64,000 bases of DNA. It comes from Citricoccus sp. SGAir0253 (GTDB lineage Bacteria > Actinomycetota > Actinomycetes > Actinomycetales > Micrococcaceae). The stretch is taken from positions 2,480,001 through 2,544,000 of the forward strand of contig NZ_CP039424.1 in NCBI RefSeq assembly GCF_005877055.1. The letters are read 5' to 3'. The translations under genes and the position numbers were made by a program. The notes beneath the pieces were generated by a model. It was given only the letters and a program-made list of their open reading frames with translations, had not been told where the DNA came from and did no database searches. The first letter of the stretch is position 1. Every line of letters starts with the position of its first letter. Of this stretch, positions 40,997 to 50,496 are shown in pieces.

Positions 40997-41611
40997 ATGA
41001 GTGAACCGCTGGCCACCGTGCTGTTCGTCTGCACGGGCAACATCTGCCGTTCCGCCTACGGGCAGCACCTGCTGGCCCGCCAGCTGGAGGAGGCCGCGCC
41101 GGGCCGGTACCGCGTCGCCTCCGCCGGGACGCAGGTCAACCCGCGGCTGACCGTCCCGCCGCAGGTCCACGCGCTCGAGCGCGCCGGCGCCCTGGCGACA
41201 CTGGCGGAGCACTCCCCCACGCAGCTGTCCGGGCGCACCGTGGCGCGGGCGGACCTGCTGCTCGGGGCCACCGCCGAGCACTCCGCGGCGATCCTGCGGG
41301 AGACGCCGGGGGCGCTGAACCGGTCCTTCACCATGCTCGAGTTCGGCGCGGCCGCCCGCGCGCTGGCCACGGGCACCCTCCCGGCCTGGTCCGCCCCGGA
41401 ACCGGGGGCGACCACGCTCGCCGAGGACGTGCGCTCGCTGGCCCGCCACGTCGCGCGGCACCGCCCGGCGGTGCGCGCCGCGCTGGACACGATCGACCTG
41501 CCGGACCCCTACGGCCGGGAGGACGCCGCGTACACGGCCATGGCCGCGGCGCTGGAGCCCGCGGTGGACGCCATCACCGACCTGCTCGCCGGGCTCGCCC
41601 GCCGCGGCTGA
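40997..41611 (+). CDS. Low-molecular-weight protein-tyrosine phosphatase
   Basis: Arsenate-reductase/LMW-PTP fold phosphatase (Wzb/PtpA-like) that removes phosphate from tyrosines, often of kinases controlling polysaccharide export. Catalytic loop V-C-T-G-N-I-C-R-S (C12 to R18), general-acid loop D-L-P-D-P-Y-G near residue 169. At 204 aa it is longer than the usual 150-165, with extra Ala-rich helices in the middle. Not next to a tyrosine kinase here; divergent from tatD and convergent with pth. Link to the polysaccharide block is speculative. Confidence 0.88.
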   Translation: MSEPLATVLFVCTGNICRSAYGQHLLARQLEEAAPGRYRVASAGTQVNPRLTVPPQVHALERAGALATLAEHSPTQLSGRTVARADLLLGATAEHSAAILRETPGALNRSFTMLEFGAAARALATGTLPAWSAPEPGATTLAEDVRSLARHVARHRPAVRAALDTIDLPDPYGREDAAYTAMAAALEPAVDAITDLLAGLARRG

Positions 41612-41664
41612 GCCGCCGTCGGGACCGGGCCGCCGCCGGGAGCGCCGCCGTCCGGACCGGGCCG
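41612..41664. repeat. 21-bp direct repeat between the phosphatase gene and pth
   Basis: 41612-41632 and 41644-41664 match at 20 of 21 positions; the second copy ends one base before the pth stop. Confidence 0.7.
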
Positions 41665-41665
41665 G

Positions 41666-42283
41666 TCAGCGGCCGGGGGCCGGGTGGAAGCGCTGCTGGG
41701 CCTTCTCCAGGCCCGCCTCCACCAGCTCGACGACGGCGTCCGCCGCGCGGTCCAGGTGCAGCGGCAGCAGCTCGCGCTCGGTGGCCGTGAACGGCCGGAG
41801 CACGAAGTCGGCGGCGGGCTGGCGCCCCGGGGGCCGGCCGATGCCCACCCGCACGCGCGGGTAGTCCTTGGTGCCGAGCACCTGGGAGATCGACTTCAGC
41901 CCGTTGTGGCCGCCCTCGCCCCCGCCGGTCTTCAGGCGCAGGGTGTCGAAGGGGATGTCCAGCTCGTCGTGGACCACCACCACGCGCTCGGGCGGGATGG
42001 AGTAGAAGCGCGCCAGGGCGCCCACGGGGCGCCCTGACACGTTCATGTAGCTGGCCGGCTTGGCCAGGATGAGTTTCGGCCCGCCGGGGGCCACGTGCGC
42101 GGTCCCGACGGCGGCCCCGGCCTTGTGGGCCGTGAGCCCGGTGCCGTAGCGCCCGGCCAGCTCGTCCACGACCATCTGGCCCACGTTGTGCCGGGTGCGC
42201 GCGTAGTCGGGCCCGGGGTTGCCGAGCCCGACCACGAGCCACGTCGAGGGGTTCCCCGCCGAGGGCGCACCCTTCACGTCCAC
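41666..42283 (-). CDS. pth: Peptidyl-tRNA hydrolase
   Basis: Releases tRNA from prematurely dropped peptidyl-tRNA. 205 aa. [11 protein letters not shown] near residue 19, catalytic His in T-R-H-N-V-G near 33, K-P-A-S-Y-M-N, H-D-E-L-D-I-P and [12 protein letters not shown]. Eight nt behind rplY, the conserved rplY-pth pair of actinobacteria. Confidence 0.96.
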   Translation of the reverse strand: MDVKGAPSAGNPSTWLVVGLGNPGPDYARTRHNVGQMVVDELAGRYGTGLTAHKAGAAVGTAHVAPGGPKLILAKPASYMNVSGRPVGALARFYSIPPERVVVVHDELDIPFDTLRLKTGGGEGGHNGLKSISQVLGTKDYPRVRVGIGRPPGRQPAADFVLRPFTATERELLPLHLDRAADAVVELVEAGLEKAQQRFHPAPGR

Positions 42284-42291
42284 GGGGAGGC

Positions 42292-42906
42292 TCAGGCCTC
42301 GGTCGGCTCGGCGGGGGCCTCGGCGCCCTCGGTGGCCTCGGTGGCCTCCGCGGTCTCGCCCAGGTCCTGCACGATCGGCTCGGAGACGGTGGCGATGACG
42401 TGGTCCTCGGCCAGCTCCAGGGTGACGCCGGCGGGCAGCTTCACGTCGGAGGCGTGCACGTGCTGGCCGGCCTCGCGGCCCTCGACCTCGATCGTGACGT
42501 TCTCGGGCAGGTGGGTGGCCTCGGCCAGCACCGGAACGGTGACCTCCTCGAGGTTGAACACGGCGCCCGCGGCGATCTCGCCCTCCACGTGCACCGGCAC
42601 GTCCACGACGACCTTCTCGCCGCGCTGGACGACCAGCAGGTCGAGGTGGTCCACGGTCTGCTTCAGGGCGTTGCGCTGGATGTCCTTCGGCAGCACCAGG
42701 TGCTCCTGGCCGTCGTGGACCAGGGTCAGCAGGGCGTTGGGGTTGCGCACGGCCAGCGTGGTCTCCTGGGCCGGCATCAGGATGTGCACCGGATCGCCGC
42801 CGTGGCCGTAGACGACCGCGGGGATCTGGCCGGACCGGCGGGCCTGGCGCGAGGCGCCCTTGCCGAAGTCCTCGCGCAGGGTGACCTGGATCTTGGTATC
42901 GCTCAT
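42292..42906 (-). CDS. rplY: 50S ribosomal protein L25 (long Ctc form)
   Basis: 5S rRNA-binding ribosomal protein. N-terminal L25 domain with [20 protein letters not shown] near residue 14, then the C-terminal TL5/Ctc beta domain ([10 protein letters not shown]). The last 20 residues are an Ala/Glu-rich tail ([10 protein letters not shown]). 204 aa, normal for the long form. ATG 42906 with AGGAGGAAA ribosome site. Confidence 0.96.
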   Translation of the reverse strand: MSDTKIQVTLREDFGKGASRQARRSGQIPAVVYGHGGDPVHILMPAQETTLAVRNPNALLTLVHDGQEHLVLPKDIQRNALKQTVDHLDLLVVQRGEKVVVDVPVHVEGEIAAGAVFNLEEVTVPVLAEATHLPENVTIEVEGREAGQHVHASDVKLPAGVTLELAEDHVIATVSEPIVQDLGETAEATEATEGAEAPAEPTEA

Positions 42907-43163
42907 GGTTTCCTCCTGTACTTCCTCACCGCCGCCACCGGTGGTGGGGCGGGCCTTCCAGGCAGGACATCGCCGCGTCCGGCCGGGCGGTCACGGCGGA
43001 CCCGCTCGGGGATCCGCCCCGGCCACGGTCCGGGGGTGCGGCGGCCTCGTCGATCACGGAGCGGGACGCTCCCTCGCCTGGGCAACGCCGACCATCCTAC
43101 CAGTAGGCTGGTCCCCACCGGCTCCGCCGTGGCATCCGCATCCCTGATCCCCCAGGAGGACCC

Positions 43164-44150
43164 GTGGAGGACCCGCACCAGGACTGGGAGGCCGGCGGGG
43201 ACCGGCTGACGGCCACCGCGGGCGCCATGCTGAGTGCCATGGACTCCGTGCTGGACGGCCGCCCCGGCGCGGTGCGCACCGCCGTGCTCGTCCTGCTGGC
43301 GGGCGGGCACCTGCTGGTCGAGGACGTGCCGGGCGTGGGCAAGACGCTGCTGGCCAAGGCCCTGGCCCGGACGGTGGGCGGGACCGTCAGCCGCATCCAG
43401 TTCACCCCGGACCTGCTGCCCTCGGACGTCACCGGGGTGGCGGTGTTCGACCCGGAGCGGCGTGGCTTCGAGTTCCGCCCCGGGGCCGTGTTCGCCAACG
43501 TGGTGATCGGCGACGAGGTCAACCGTGCCTCGGCCAAGACCCAGTCCGCCCTGCTCGAGTGCATGGAGGAACACCAGGTCACCGTGGACGGCACCACGCA
43601 CCCCCTGGACGCCCCGTTCATGGTGGTGGCCACGCAGAACCCCGTGGAGTCGGAGGGCACCTATCCGCTGCCGGAGGCCCAGCGGGACCGGTTCATGGCC
43701 CGGATCACCATGGGCTACCCGGACGAGGACGCCGAGCTGCGGATGCTGCGCGCCCACCACCACCCGTTGCCCGCGGCCGCCCCCGTGAACCGGCTGGCCC
43801 CCGTCACCACCACGGAGGAGGTGCTGCGGATGATCGGTGCCGTCGCCCGCGTGCACGTCTCCGAGCCGGTGGCCCGGTACGTCGTGGCGCTGGGCCGGGC
43901 CAGCCGCGAGGACCCCGAGGTGCTCGTGGGGGCTAGCCCCCGCTCGCTGCTGCAGCTCACCCGGGCGGCCAAGGCGGAGGCCGCCCTGTCCGGCCGGTCG
44001 TTCGCCACCCCCCAGGACGTGGCGGACGTGGCCCGCGTGGTGCTGCCGCACCGGCTGCTGCTGCGCCGCCGCACCGCCGACGAGGCGGCCCGGGCCGAGG
44101 CGGTCGTCGACCGGCTCCTGCGCTCCACGCCCGTCCCGGCCGGCGACTGA
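43164..44150 (+). CDS. MoxR-type AAA+ ATPase
   Basis: AAA+ chaperone-like ATPase thought to help assemble or activate partner proteins encoded beside it. GTG 43164 with CAGGAGGA upstream. Walker A V-E-D-V-P-G-V-G-K-T near residue 53, Walker B V-V-I-G-D-E-V-N-R-A-S, sensor V-A-T-Q-N-P-V-E-S-E-G-T-Y-P-L-P-E-A-Q-R, and P-R-S-L-L-Q-L near the end. 328 aa. Followed 13 nt later by a DUF58 gene and then a transglutaminase gene, a standard three-gene operon of actinobacteria. Confidence 0.94.
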   Translation: MEDPHQDWEAGGDRLTATAGAMLSAMDSVLDGRPGAVRTAVLVLLAGGHLLVEDVPGVGKTLLAKALARTVGGTVSRIQFTPDLLPSDVTGVAVFDPERRGFEFRPGAVFANVVIGDEVNRASAKTQSALLECMEEHQVTVDGTTHPLDAPFMVVATQNPVESEGTYPLPEAQRDRFMARITMGYPDEDAELRMLRAHHHPLPAAAPVNRLAPVTTTEEVLRMIGAVARVHVSEPVARYVVALGRASREDPEVLVGASPRSLLQLTRAAKAEAALSGRSFATPQDVADVARVVLPHRLLLRRRTADEAARAEAVVDRLLRSTPVPAGD

Positions 44151-44163
44151 GGGCGGGGCGGGG

Positions 44164-45321
44164 ATGGGCGGCGGCACCGGGACCCGGGTCCGCGGACCGC
44201 TGCGCCCCACGGCCCGGGGCCTGGCCGTGGGCACCGCCGCCGCCGTGCTCGTGCTCGCCGGGCCGGTCCTCGGCCGCAGGGAGGCCCTGGCCCTCGGCCT
44301 GTTCCTCGCGGTGCTCGCCGCCGCGTCCCTCGGGGTCCTGGCGGTCCACGCCGGCCGGGTGGGCCGGCGGCGGCTGGGGCGCACCCTCGTGCCGGAGGCC
44401 GTGCCGGCCGGGGGCACCGTGCGCGTGTCCCTCTCCGGCACGGCGCCCGGGCTGCACGACGCGCTCCCGGGCCGCGACCCGGTGCCGGTGCCCTCCGGCA
44501 GCCACGACTGGCCGGCGGCCCGCCGCGGGGTCTACGACCTCGGCCCCGCCACGGCGGGGCTCATGGGACCCTTCGGCCTGTGGTCGGCGCGCGTCACGGT
44601 CGCCGGGACCGGCCGGGTGCGCGTGCTGCCGGCACCCCCCGACGACGCGGTCCTGGACGGGCTGTTGCGCGCCGGGCTGGGCGGGCGGCACGCGGCGGAC
44701 CTGCTCGGCCGGCACGCCGCCCCGGACGACCTGCTGGTGCGGGAGCACCGGGACGGCGACCCGCTCACCCGCATCCACTGGGGCGCCACCGCCCGCACCG
44801 GGCGGGTCATGGTGCGCCAGGAGGAGTGGGCGCCGGACCCGTGGACCGCGGTCGTCCTGGACTGCCGGGCCGTGTCCTTCCCCGCCGGCCGCCGGACCGT
44901 GGAGGGCGGCGCCGGGCGGCGGTGGAGCACCTCCGGGGACTTCGAGCGCGCCGTGTCCGCAGCCGCGGCGGCCGCTGACCGGCTGCGCTCCGCCGGGCAC
45001 CGGGTCCTCGTGCTGGACCAGGACGGGGCGCCGCTGGAGGAGGACCTCGCCGCGGCCGTGCTCACCCCGGCCCTGCGGGAGGCCTCCTGGCCGGCCTCGC
45101 TGCCGGCCGGGACCGCGGCCGTCGTCGCCGTGCTGGGCGCTGCCGTCACCCGGGACCTGCCGGTCCTGGCCTCCCTGCCCCGGTCGCTGCGCCGCGCCGC
45201 CGTGCTGGTCGGCGTGCCGGACGCCGGGCTAGCCGGCCCGGGGAGCGCGGGATCCGGGGACGGCGGGCCCGCCCGGGCGCTGGAGCGGGCCGGCTGGTTC
45301 ATGGCCGAGGTCCCGTCATGA
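44164..45321 (+). CDS. DUF58 domain protein
   Basis: Membrane-anchored protein with two N-terminal helices (L-A-V-G-T-A-A-A-V-L-V-L-A-G and L-A-L-G-L-F-L-A-V-L-A) and the DUF58 (vWA-like) domain marked by V-R-E-H-R-D-G-D and R-I-H-W-G-A-T-A-R-T-G near residues 192-213. Presumed client of the MoxR ATPase. 385 aa; ATG 44164 follows a G-rich ribosome site. The stop overlaps the transglutaminase start by 4 nt (ATGA). Confidence 0.92.
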   Translation: MGGGTGTRVRGPLRPTARGLAVGTAAAVLVLAGPVLGRREALALGLFLAVLAAASLGVLAVHAGRVGRRRLGRTLVPEAVPAGGTVRVSLSGTAPGLHDALPGRDPVPVPSGSHDWPAARRGVYDLGPATAGLMGPFGLWSARVTVAGTGRVRVLPAPPDDAVLDGLLRAGLGGRHAADLLGRHAAPDDLLVREHRDGDPLTRIHWGATARTGRVMVRQEEWAPDPWTAVVLDCRAVSFPAGRRTVEGGAGRRWSTSGDFERAVSAAAAAADRLRSAGHRVLVLDQDGAPLEEDLAAAVLTPALREASWPASLPAGTAAVVAVLGAAVTRDLPVLASLPRSLRRAAVLVGVPDAGLAGPGSAGSGDGGPARALERAGWFMAEVPS

Positions 45322-47840
45322 CGGCCCGGTCCTCCCGCGCGGCGGCCTCGGGACTGCTGGCGGCGCTGGCGGGGGTCCTGGTCCTGTCCGCCGGGGCGGC
45401 CCTGGCCGGGGCGCTCGACGCCCCCGTGGCCGCGTGGCTGGTCCCGGCGGCGGTGCCGGCGGCGTGCGGCCTCGCCGCCGCCGCGCTCACCCGCTGGCTC
45501 GGTGGCCGGACGGTCCAGCCGCTGCTGGCGGGGCTGGCCGTGGCCGCGGTCGCCTGGTGCCTGCAGTGGTGGCCGGAGACGCTGTTGGTCGGCCTGGCGC
45601 CGCAGCCGGCCACCGCGGCGGCGATCGCCGAGTCCGCCGACCGGCTGCGTCAGGTGATCTGGACCGAGACCGCGCCCGTGGACCCCTCGCCCCCCGTGGT
45701 GGCCGGCGTGGGGGCCCTGCTGGCGGTCACCGCCCTCGTCACGGACGCCGTCGCGGTGGGACTGCGCTCCCCCGCCCTCGCGGGCCTGCCGGCGCTGGCG
45801 TTCGTCGGCGGCGCGGGGGTCCTGACCACGGGCGTGGCGCCGTGGCCCGCGCTGGCCCTGGCCGCCGCGGCCTGGCTGGGACTGCTGGCGGTGGGCCGCG
45901 AGGAGGTCCTGGACCGCGTGCTGGACCGGGCGCACCGGCCCGGGGCCGCGTCCGGGACGTGGCCGGCCGGCGCGGCCGTGGCCGGGACCGCCGCCGTGGC
46001 CGCCCTGGTGATCGCCGCCACCCAGCTCCCCCTGCTCTCCTCCGGCCTGGCCCCGGAGGGCCGGCGCGTGGTGCTGGGTCCGGGCTCGGGGCCGGTGGAC
46101 CCGGCGGCGGACCTCGGCCGGGAGCTGCGCAGCGGCACCGGCTACGCGGGCATCCGCTACGAGACCGAGGACGGCCGGGGCGTGTACCTGCGCACCGCCG
46201 TCGTCGACGACGTCTACGACGCCCCGTGGGAGGCCTCGCCGCCGGGCCCCGGCGCCCCCGGCCGGACCGTCCCGGAGCTCGAGCCGGCCGGGGTCCGGCT
46301 GGCCGGCGGCGCCGGGCGGTTGCGGTCCGGGTCCGGCCCGCCCCGGTCGGAGGTGCGCCTCGTCCTGGAGGGCTGGTCGGGGCACTGGGCGCCGCTGCCG
46401 GACCAGTCCTGGATGGTGGACGGGCCCCTGGGCCAGCGGGGGTGGACCCTGGACCCGGCCACGGCCTCCGCCTACCGGCCCGCGGCCGAGCCCGTGGGCC
46501 TGGCGTACCGGGCCGCCGTCGTGCCCGTGCGCCTGGGGCTGGCGGACCTGGCCGCCCGCGCCGCCCCGGGGGCGCCGCCGGAGGTCGCCGGGCGGTGGGG
46601 GCCCGCACCCGAGCTGGCCGGCTCCGCCCTCCAGGACCTCGCCCGGCGGGTCACCGCGGGGCGGACCGGGCCGGTGGAGCAGGCCGCCGCCATCCAGTCC
46701 TACCTGACCTCGCGGCGCTTCAGCTACTCCGAGACCGCCCCGGCGGAGGAGGGCTACGACGGCTCCGGCCTCGAGATGACCGAGCAGTTCCTGCGGACCG
46801 GCGCGGGGTACTGCATCCACTACGCCTCGGCGATGGCCATGATGGCGCACGCCGTCGGCATCCCGGCCCGGGTGGTGGTCGGCTACGCCCCCGTGGCGGC
46901 CCGGGGCGGGGAGCACCGCGTGACCTCGGACCGCGCGCACTCGTGGCCCGAGCTCTACCTCGGCGGCGTCGGCTGGGTGCCCTTCGAGCCCACCCCCGGG
47001 GTGGGGCGGACCCCGCCGTACGGGCAGCTCGCCGCCGGCCCGCGCGGGCCGGTCGAGGACCCCGTCATCGGCGATCCGCCCGCGGCCGCCGGGGACGCCC
47101 CCACCGCCTCCCCCGAGCCCCCGGACGGCACCGCGGAACAGGGCCCCGCGGCCGGGGACGGGAACGCGGCCGGGGCCACCGGCCGGCTCGCCGCGGGGGC
47201 GGTGCTGCTGGCCGCGCTGGCCGGCGTGGCGGCGCTGCCCCGCGCACTCAGGACCCGACGGCGGCGCCTCCGGCTGGGCGCCCGGCCGCGGGTCCGGGGG
47301 CCGGGTCCGGGCCGGCACGCGGAGGCGCTGCGGGCCGCCGTCGGGAGTGCCTGGCGCGAGCTGGAGGACACGGCGGTCGACCTGCGCCGCGGCCGCGCCC
47401 CGGCCGAGTCCGAACCGGCCCTCGGACGCCGGCTCGCGCGGGCCGCCGGCGGCGGGGAACCGCACCGTGCCGTTCCGGGCCGCGGGGACGGCGGCGGGGA
47501 CCCGGATCCCGGCGCCACCGCCGACCGCATCGTGGACGCGGTCGTGTGGGCCCGCTACGCCCCGCCGGACGCTCCCCCGCCCGCGGACGCCGGGCGCACC
47601 ACCGAGCGGGTGGCGACCCTGGTCGCGGGCCTCGAGGCGGCCGCGGAGCCGGCCGTCCGGCGTCGGGCCCGGTGGCTGCCGGCGTCCCTGCTGCCCCGCG
47701 CGTCGCGGGCGCCCGCGACGGCCCGGGCGCCCGGACGCGTGGCGTCCGCGGGGCCCGGGGAGCCGGCCCCCGGGGATCCCGGAAGCGCGACGACCCGCCA
47801 CCGGTCGGGGGCATCGCGGTCGGATGCGCCCCGTCGGTGA
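45318..47840 (+). CDS. DUF3488/transglutaminase-like membrane protein
   Basis: Large membrane protein, 840 aa. About six N-terminal helices (DUF3488), then an extracytoplasmic transglutaminase-like domain with the Cys in G-A-G-Y-C-I-H-Y-A-S-A-M near residue 497, His in R-A-H-S-W-P-E-L-Y near 541, and W-V-P-F-E-P-T-P-G in the third catalytic region. A Pro/Ala-rich linker, one more helix near 635, and a cytosolic DUF4129-like tail with R-A-A-V-G-S-A-W-R-E-L-E follow. Likely a cell-wall or surface-protein modifying factor working with MoxR and DUF58; substrate unknown. Translationally coupled to the preceding gene. Confidence 0.9.
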   Translation: MTARSSRAAASGLLAALAGVLVLSAGAALAGALDAPVAAWLVPAAVPAACGLAAAALTRWLGGRTVQPLLAGLAVAAVAWCLQWWPETLLVGLAPQPATAAAIAESADRLRQVIWTETAPVDPSPPVVAGVGALLAVTALVTDAVAVGLRSPALAGLPALAFVGGAGVLTTGVAPWPALALAAAAWLGLLAVGREEVLDRVLDRAHRPGAASGTWPAGAAVAGTAAVAALVIAATQLPLLSSGLAPEGRRVVLGPGSGPVDPAADLGRELRSGTGYAGIRYETEDGRGVYLRTAVVDDVYDAPWEASPPGPGAPGRTVPELEPAGVRLAGGAGRLRSGSGPPRSEVRLVLEGWSGHWAPLPDQSWMVDGPLGQRGWTLDPATASAYRPAAEPVGLAYRAAVVPVRLGLADLAARAAPGAPPEVAGRWGPAPELAGSALQDLARRVTAGRTGPVEQAAAIQSYLTSRRFSYSETAPAEEGYDGSGLEMTEQFLRTGAGYCIHYASAMAMMAHAVGIPARVVVGYAPVAARGGEHRVTSDRAHSWPELYLGGVGWVPFEPTPGVGRTPPYGQLAAGPRGPVEDPVIGDPPAAAGDAPTASPEPPDGTAEQGPAAGDGNAAGATGRLAAGAVLLAALAGVAALPRALRTRRRRLRLGARPRVRGPGPGRHAEALRAAVGSAWRELEDTAVDLRRGRAPAESEPALGRRLARAAGGGEPHRAVPGRGDGGGDPDPGATADRIVDAVVWARYAPPDAPPPADAGRTTERVATLVAGLEAAAEPAVRRRARWLPASLLPRASRAPATARAPGRVASAGPGEPAPGDPGSATTRHRSGASRSDAPRR

Positions 47841-47889
47841 CGGGTCGTGGCACCGGGTGCCGGCGTGGGGTGCCGGCGTGGGTGCGGTG

Positions 47890-49374
47890 CTACTTCTTCG
47901 CCGCGTACGGGTCGGCCAGGCCGATGTACTGCACCGTGGTGTACTCCTCGATGCCCTCGGCGCCGCCCTCGCGGCCCAGGCCCGACTGCTTCACGCCGCC
48001 GAAGGGGGCGGAGGCGTTGGAGATGACGCCGGCGTTGAAGCCGACGAGCCCGAACTCGATCTGCTCGGAGACCCGGAACATCGTGTTGACGTCCCGGGTG
48101 TAGATGTAGGAGGCCAGCCCGTACTGGGAGGCGTTGGCCAGCTGGATGGCCTCCTCCTCCGTGGCGAACGTGGTCACGGGGGCCACGGGGCCGAAGATCT
48201 CCTGGGACAGGATCGGGTTGTCGCTGCCCACGGACAGCAGGGTGGGGAGGTAGAAGTAGCCTTCGCCCTCCTTCGGCTTGCCGCCGGTGACGACCTCGCC
48301 GCCGGCGGCGACGGAGTCCTCGACGAGCTGGTGGATGTCCTGGCGGGCGCCCTCGTCGATGATCGGGCCCACGGTGGAGTCCGGCTCGGTGCCTCGCACC
48401 GGGTTCAGCGCGGCCAGGGCGGCGGCGAACTTGGCCTTGAACTCCTCGGCCACGTCCTCGTGCACGATGAAGCGGTTCGCGGCGGTGCAGGCCTCGCCCA
48501 TGTTGCGCATCTTGGCGGCCATGGCGCCCTCGACGGCGGCGTCCAGGTCGGCGTCCGCGAACACCAGGAACGGGGCGTTGCCGCCGAGCTCCATGGAGGT
48601 GCGCAGCACGTTCTGGGCCGCGTCCTGCATCAGGCGCACGCCCACCGGGGTGGAGCCGGTGAAGGAGACCTTGCGCAGGCGCGAGTCCTTCATGAGCGGG
48701 CCGGAGATGGCCGAGGCGGAGGAGCCGGCCACGACGTTGAGCACGCCGGCGGGCAGGCCGGCCTCCTGCATGACCTGCGCGAACAGCAGGGAGGTCAGCG
48801 GGGTCAGCTTGGCGGGCTTGAGCACCATGGTGCAGCCGGCGGCCACGGCCGGGGCGACCTTGCGGGTGGCCATCGCCAGCGGGAAGTTCCACGGGGTGAT
48901 CAGCAGGGACGGGCCCACCGGCTTGTGGGTGACGATCATCTTGTTCTTGCCCTCGGGCGAGGTGAAGTAGCGGCCGTAGTGGCGCACCGTCTCCTCGGAG
49001 AACCAGCGCAGGAACTCGGCGCCGTAGGCCACCTCGCCGCGGGCCTCGGCCAGGGGCTTGCCCATCTCGAGGGTCATCAGCAGGGCGAAGTCCTCGGCGC
49101 GGGCCGTGACCATGTCGAAGGCGCGGCGCAGGATCTCGGCGCGCTCGCGCGGGGCGGTGAGGGCCCACTCGGCCTGCGCCCCGGCGGCGGCGTCGAGGGC
49201 GGCGAGCGCGTCATCGGAGTTGGCGTCCTGGATGGACAGCAGCACCTTGCCGGTGGCCGGGTCGTGGACGTCCAGGGTCTTGCCGGAGGCGGCGTCCCGC
49301 CACTCTCCGTTGATCAGCAGGCCGGTGGGGACGGACTGCAGCAGTTCCTGCTCGCGTTCGGCGGTGACAGTCAT
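47890..49374 (-). CDS. NAD(P)-dependent succinate-semialdehyde dehydrogenase
   Basis: Aldehyde dehydrogenase of the GabD type, oxidising succinate semialdehyde to succinate (GABA shunt). I-T-P-W-N-F-P-L-A-M, K-P-A-K-L-T-P, S-F-T-G-S-T-P-V-G, catalytic Glu in E-L-G-G-N-A-P-F near residue 261 and Cys C296 in M-G-E-A-C-T-A-A-N-R. I chose ATG 49374 (494 aa), which has TGAGG upstream; ATG 49386 has none. A GabD2-like role is equally possible; the exact aldehyde cannot be proved by sequence. Candidate -10 TAGTCT at about 49448-49453. Confidence 0.9.
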   Translation of the reverse strand: MTVTAEREQELLQSVPTGLLINGEWRDAASGKTLDVHDPATGKVLLSIQDANSDDALAALDAAAGAQAEWALTAPRERAEILRRAFDMVTARAEDFALLMTLEMGKPLAEARGEVAYGAEFLRWFSEETVRHYGRYFTSPEGKNKMIVTHKPVGPSLLITPWNFPLAMATRKVAPAVAAGCTMVLKPAKLTPLTSLLFAQVMQEAGLPAGVLNVVAGSSASAISGPLMKDSRLRKVSFTGSTPVGVRLMQDAAQNVLRTSMELGGNAPFLVFADADLDAAVEGAMAAKMRNMGEACTAANRFIVHEDVAEEFKAKFAAALAALNPVRGTEPDSTVGPIIDEGARQDIHQLVEDSVAAGGEVVTGGKPKEGEGYFYLPTLLSVGSDNPILSQEIFGPVAPVTTFATEEEAIQLANASQYGLASYIYTRDVNTMFRVSEQIEFGLVGFNAGVISNASAPFGGVKQSGLGREGGAEGIEEYTTVQYIGLADPYAAKK

Positions 49375-49546
49375 GGGGAACCTCATTTCCGGTCGGTCGG
49401 CTCGGTCGGCCGGCGGCGTCTCGCCGTCGTCGGGGACCGTTCACCCCAGACTACTGCCGCCCGTGGGGCCACCCTGCACAGGTCACATTGCGACACCGGT
49501 GCACTGTGCGGCCCCGGAGGCGGGGCGTGCCGGCCGGCGCGAAGGG

Positions 49547-50431
49547 CTACTGCCGCGAGGCCAGGACCGCCTCGTAGAGCTCGCGCTTGGCCACGCCCCG
49601 GGCGGCGGCGACGGCGGCCACCGCCTCCTTCAGGCGGGTCCCGGAGGCCACGAGGACCTCGACGTCGGCCACCTGGCCCGCGGTGTCCGTGTCCGGGGCC
49701 GCGGTGGCCCCGGCCGTGACGATCACGATCTCCCCCTTGATCTCCTTCGAGCCCGCCCACTCGACCAGGCCGTCCAGGCTGTCCCGGACGACCTCCTCGT
49801 GCAGCTTGGTCAGCTCCCGGGCCACGCACGCCGGCCGGTCGGCCCCGAAGGCCTCCCGCAGGGAGGACAGGGTGGCGGCGAGCCGGTGGGGGGACTCGAA
49901 GAAGACGAGGGTGCGCCCGTCCCGGGACAGCTCGGCCAGCAGCCGGGCGCGCTCCCCCTCCTTGCGCGGGAGGAAGCCCTCGAAGGCGAACCGGTCCGTG
50001 GGCAGCCCGGACAGGGCCAGGGCGGTGGTCACCGCGCTGGGGCCGGGGGCGCAGGTCACCGGGACGTCCTCGCGGGCGGCGGTGGAGACGAGCCGGTAGC
50101 CGGGGTCGGAGACCAGCGGCATGCCGGCGTCCGTGACCACCGCGACCACGGCCCCGCCCCGGGCGGCCGCGAGCAGCTCCTCGGTGGACTCGCGCTCGTT
50201 GTGCTCGTGGTGGCTGACGACCCGGCCCGCGATCCGCACCCCGAGGCCCTGGGCCAGGTGGTGGGCGCGCCGGGTGTCCTCGGCCGCCACCACGTCCGCC
50301 GTGGCCAGCAGGTCCCGCAGGTGCTGCGAGGCGTCCGAGAGGTTGCCGATGGGCGTGGCCGCCAGCACGATCCGGCCGCCGACGGTGGCGTCGGACGGAG
50401 CGGGGGTCCCGGGGGTCTGCGGAGCGGCCAT
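49547..50431 (-). CDS. rsmI: 16S rRNA (cytidine1402-2'-O)-methyltransferase RsmI
   Basis: SAM-dependent tetrapyrrole-methylase-fold enzyme that 2'-O-methylates C1402 of 16S rRNA. V-L-A-A-T-P-I-G-N-L-S-D-A-S near residue 22, A-A-E-D-T-R-R near 49, T-D-A-G-M-P-L-V-S-D-P-G, P-G-P-S-A-V-T-T-A-L and F-F-E-S-P-H-R-L. 294 aa. Leaderless from ATG 50431. Divergent from the Pmt gene, the same pair as Rv1003/Rv1002c. Confidence 0.95.
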   Translation of the reverse strand: MAAPQTPGTPAPSDATVGGRIVLAATPIGNLSDASQHLRDLLATADVVAAEDTRRAHHLAQGLGVRIAGRVVSHHEHNERESTEELLAAARGGAVVAVVTDAGMPLVSDPGYRLVSTAAREDVPVTCAPGPSAVTTALALSGLPTDRFAFEGFLPRKEGERARLLAELSRDGRTLVFFESPHRLAATLSSLREAFGADRPACVARELTKLHEEVVRDSLDGLVEWAGSKEIKGEIVIVTAGATAAPDTDTAGQVADVEVLVASGTRLKEAVAAVAAARGVAKRELYEAVLASRQ

Positions 50432-50437
50432 GCCTCC

Positions 50438-50443
50438 ATGCTA
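50438..50443 (-). promoter_or_regulatory. -10 box TAGCAT, leaderless start for rsmI
   Basis: Minus-strand TAGCAT, 6 nt before ATG 50431. Confidence 0.5.
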
Positions 50444-50484
50444 GGCGTGCCCCGGTCCGGCCCGGCCCGCGCGGTCCCGGCACG

Positions 50485-50490
50485 TACGAT
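50485..50490 (+). promoter_or_regulatory. -10 box TACGAT, leaderless start for pmt
   Basis: TACGAT ends 6 nt before GTG 50497. Together with the rsmI box it defines a 42-nt divergent promoter core. Confidence 0.5.
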
Positions 50491-50496
50491 GGCAGG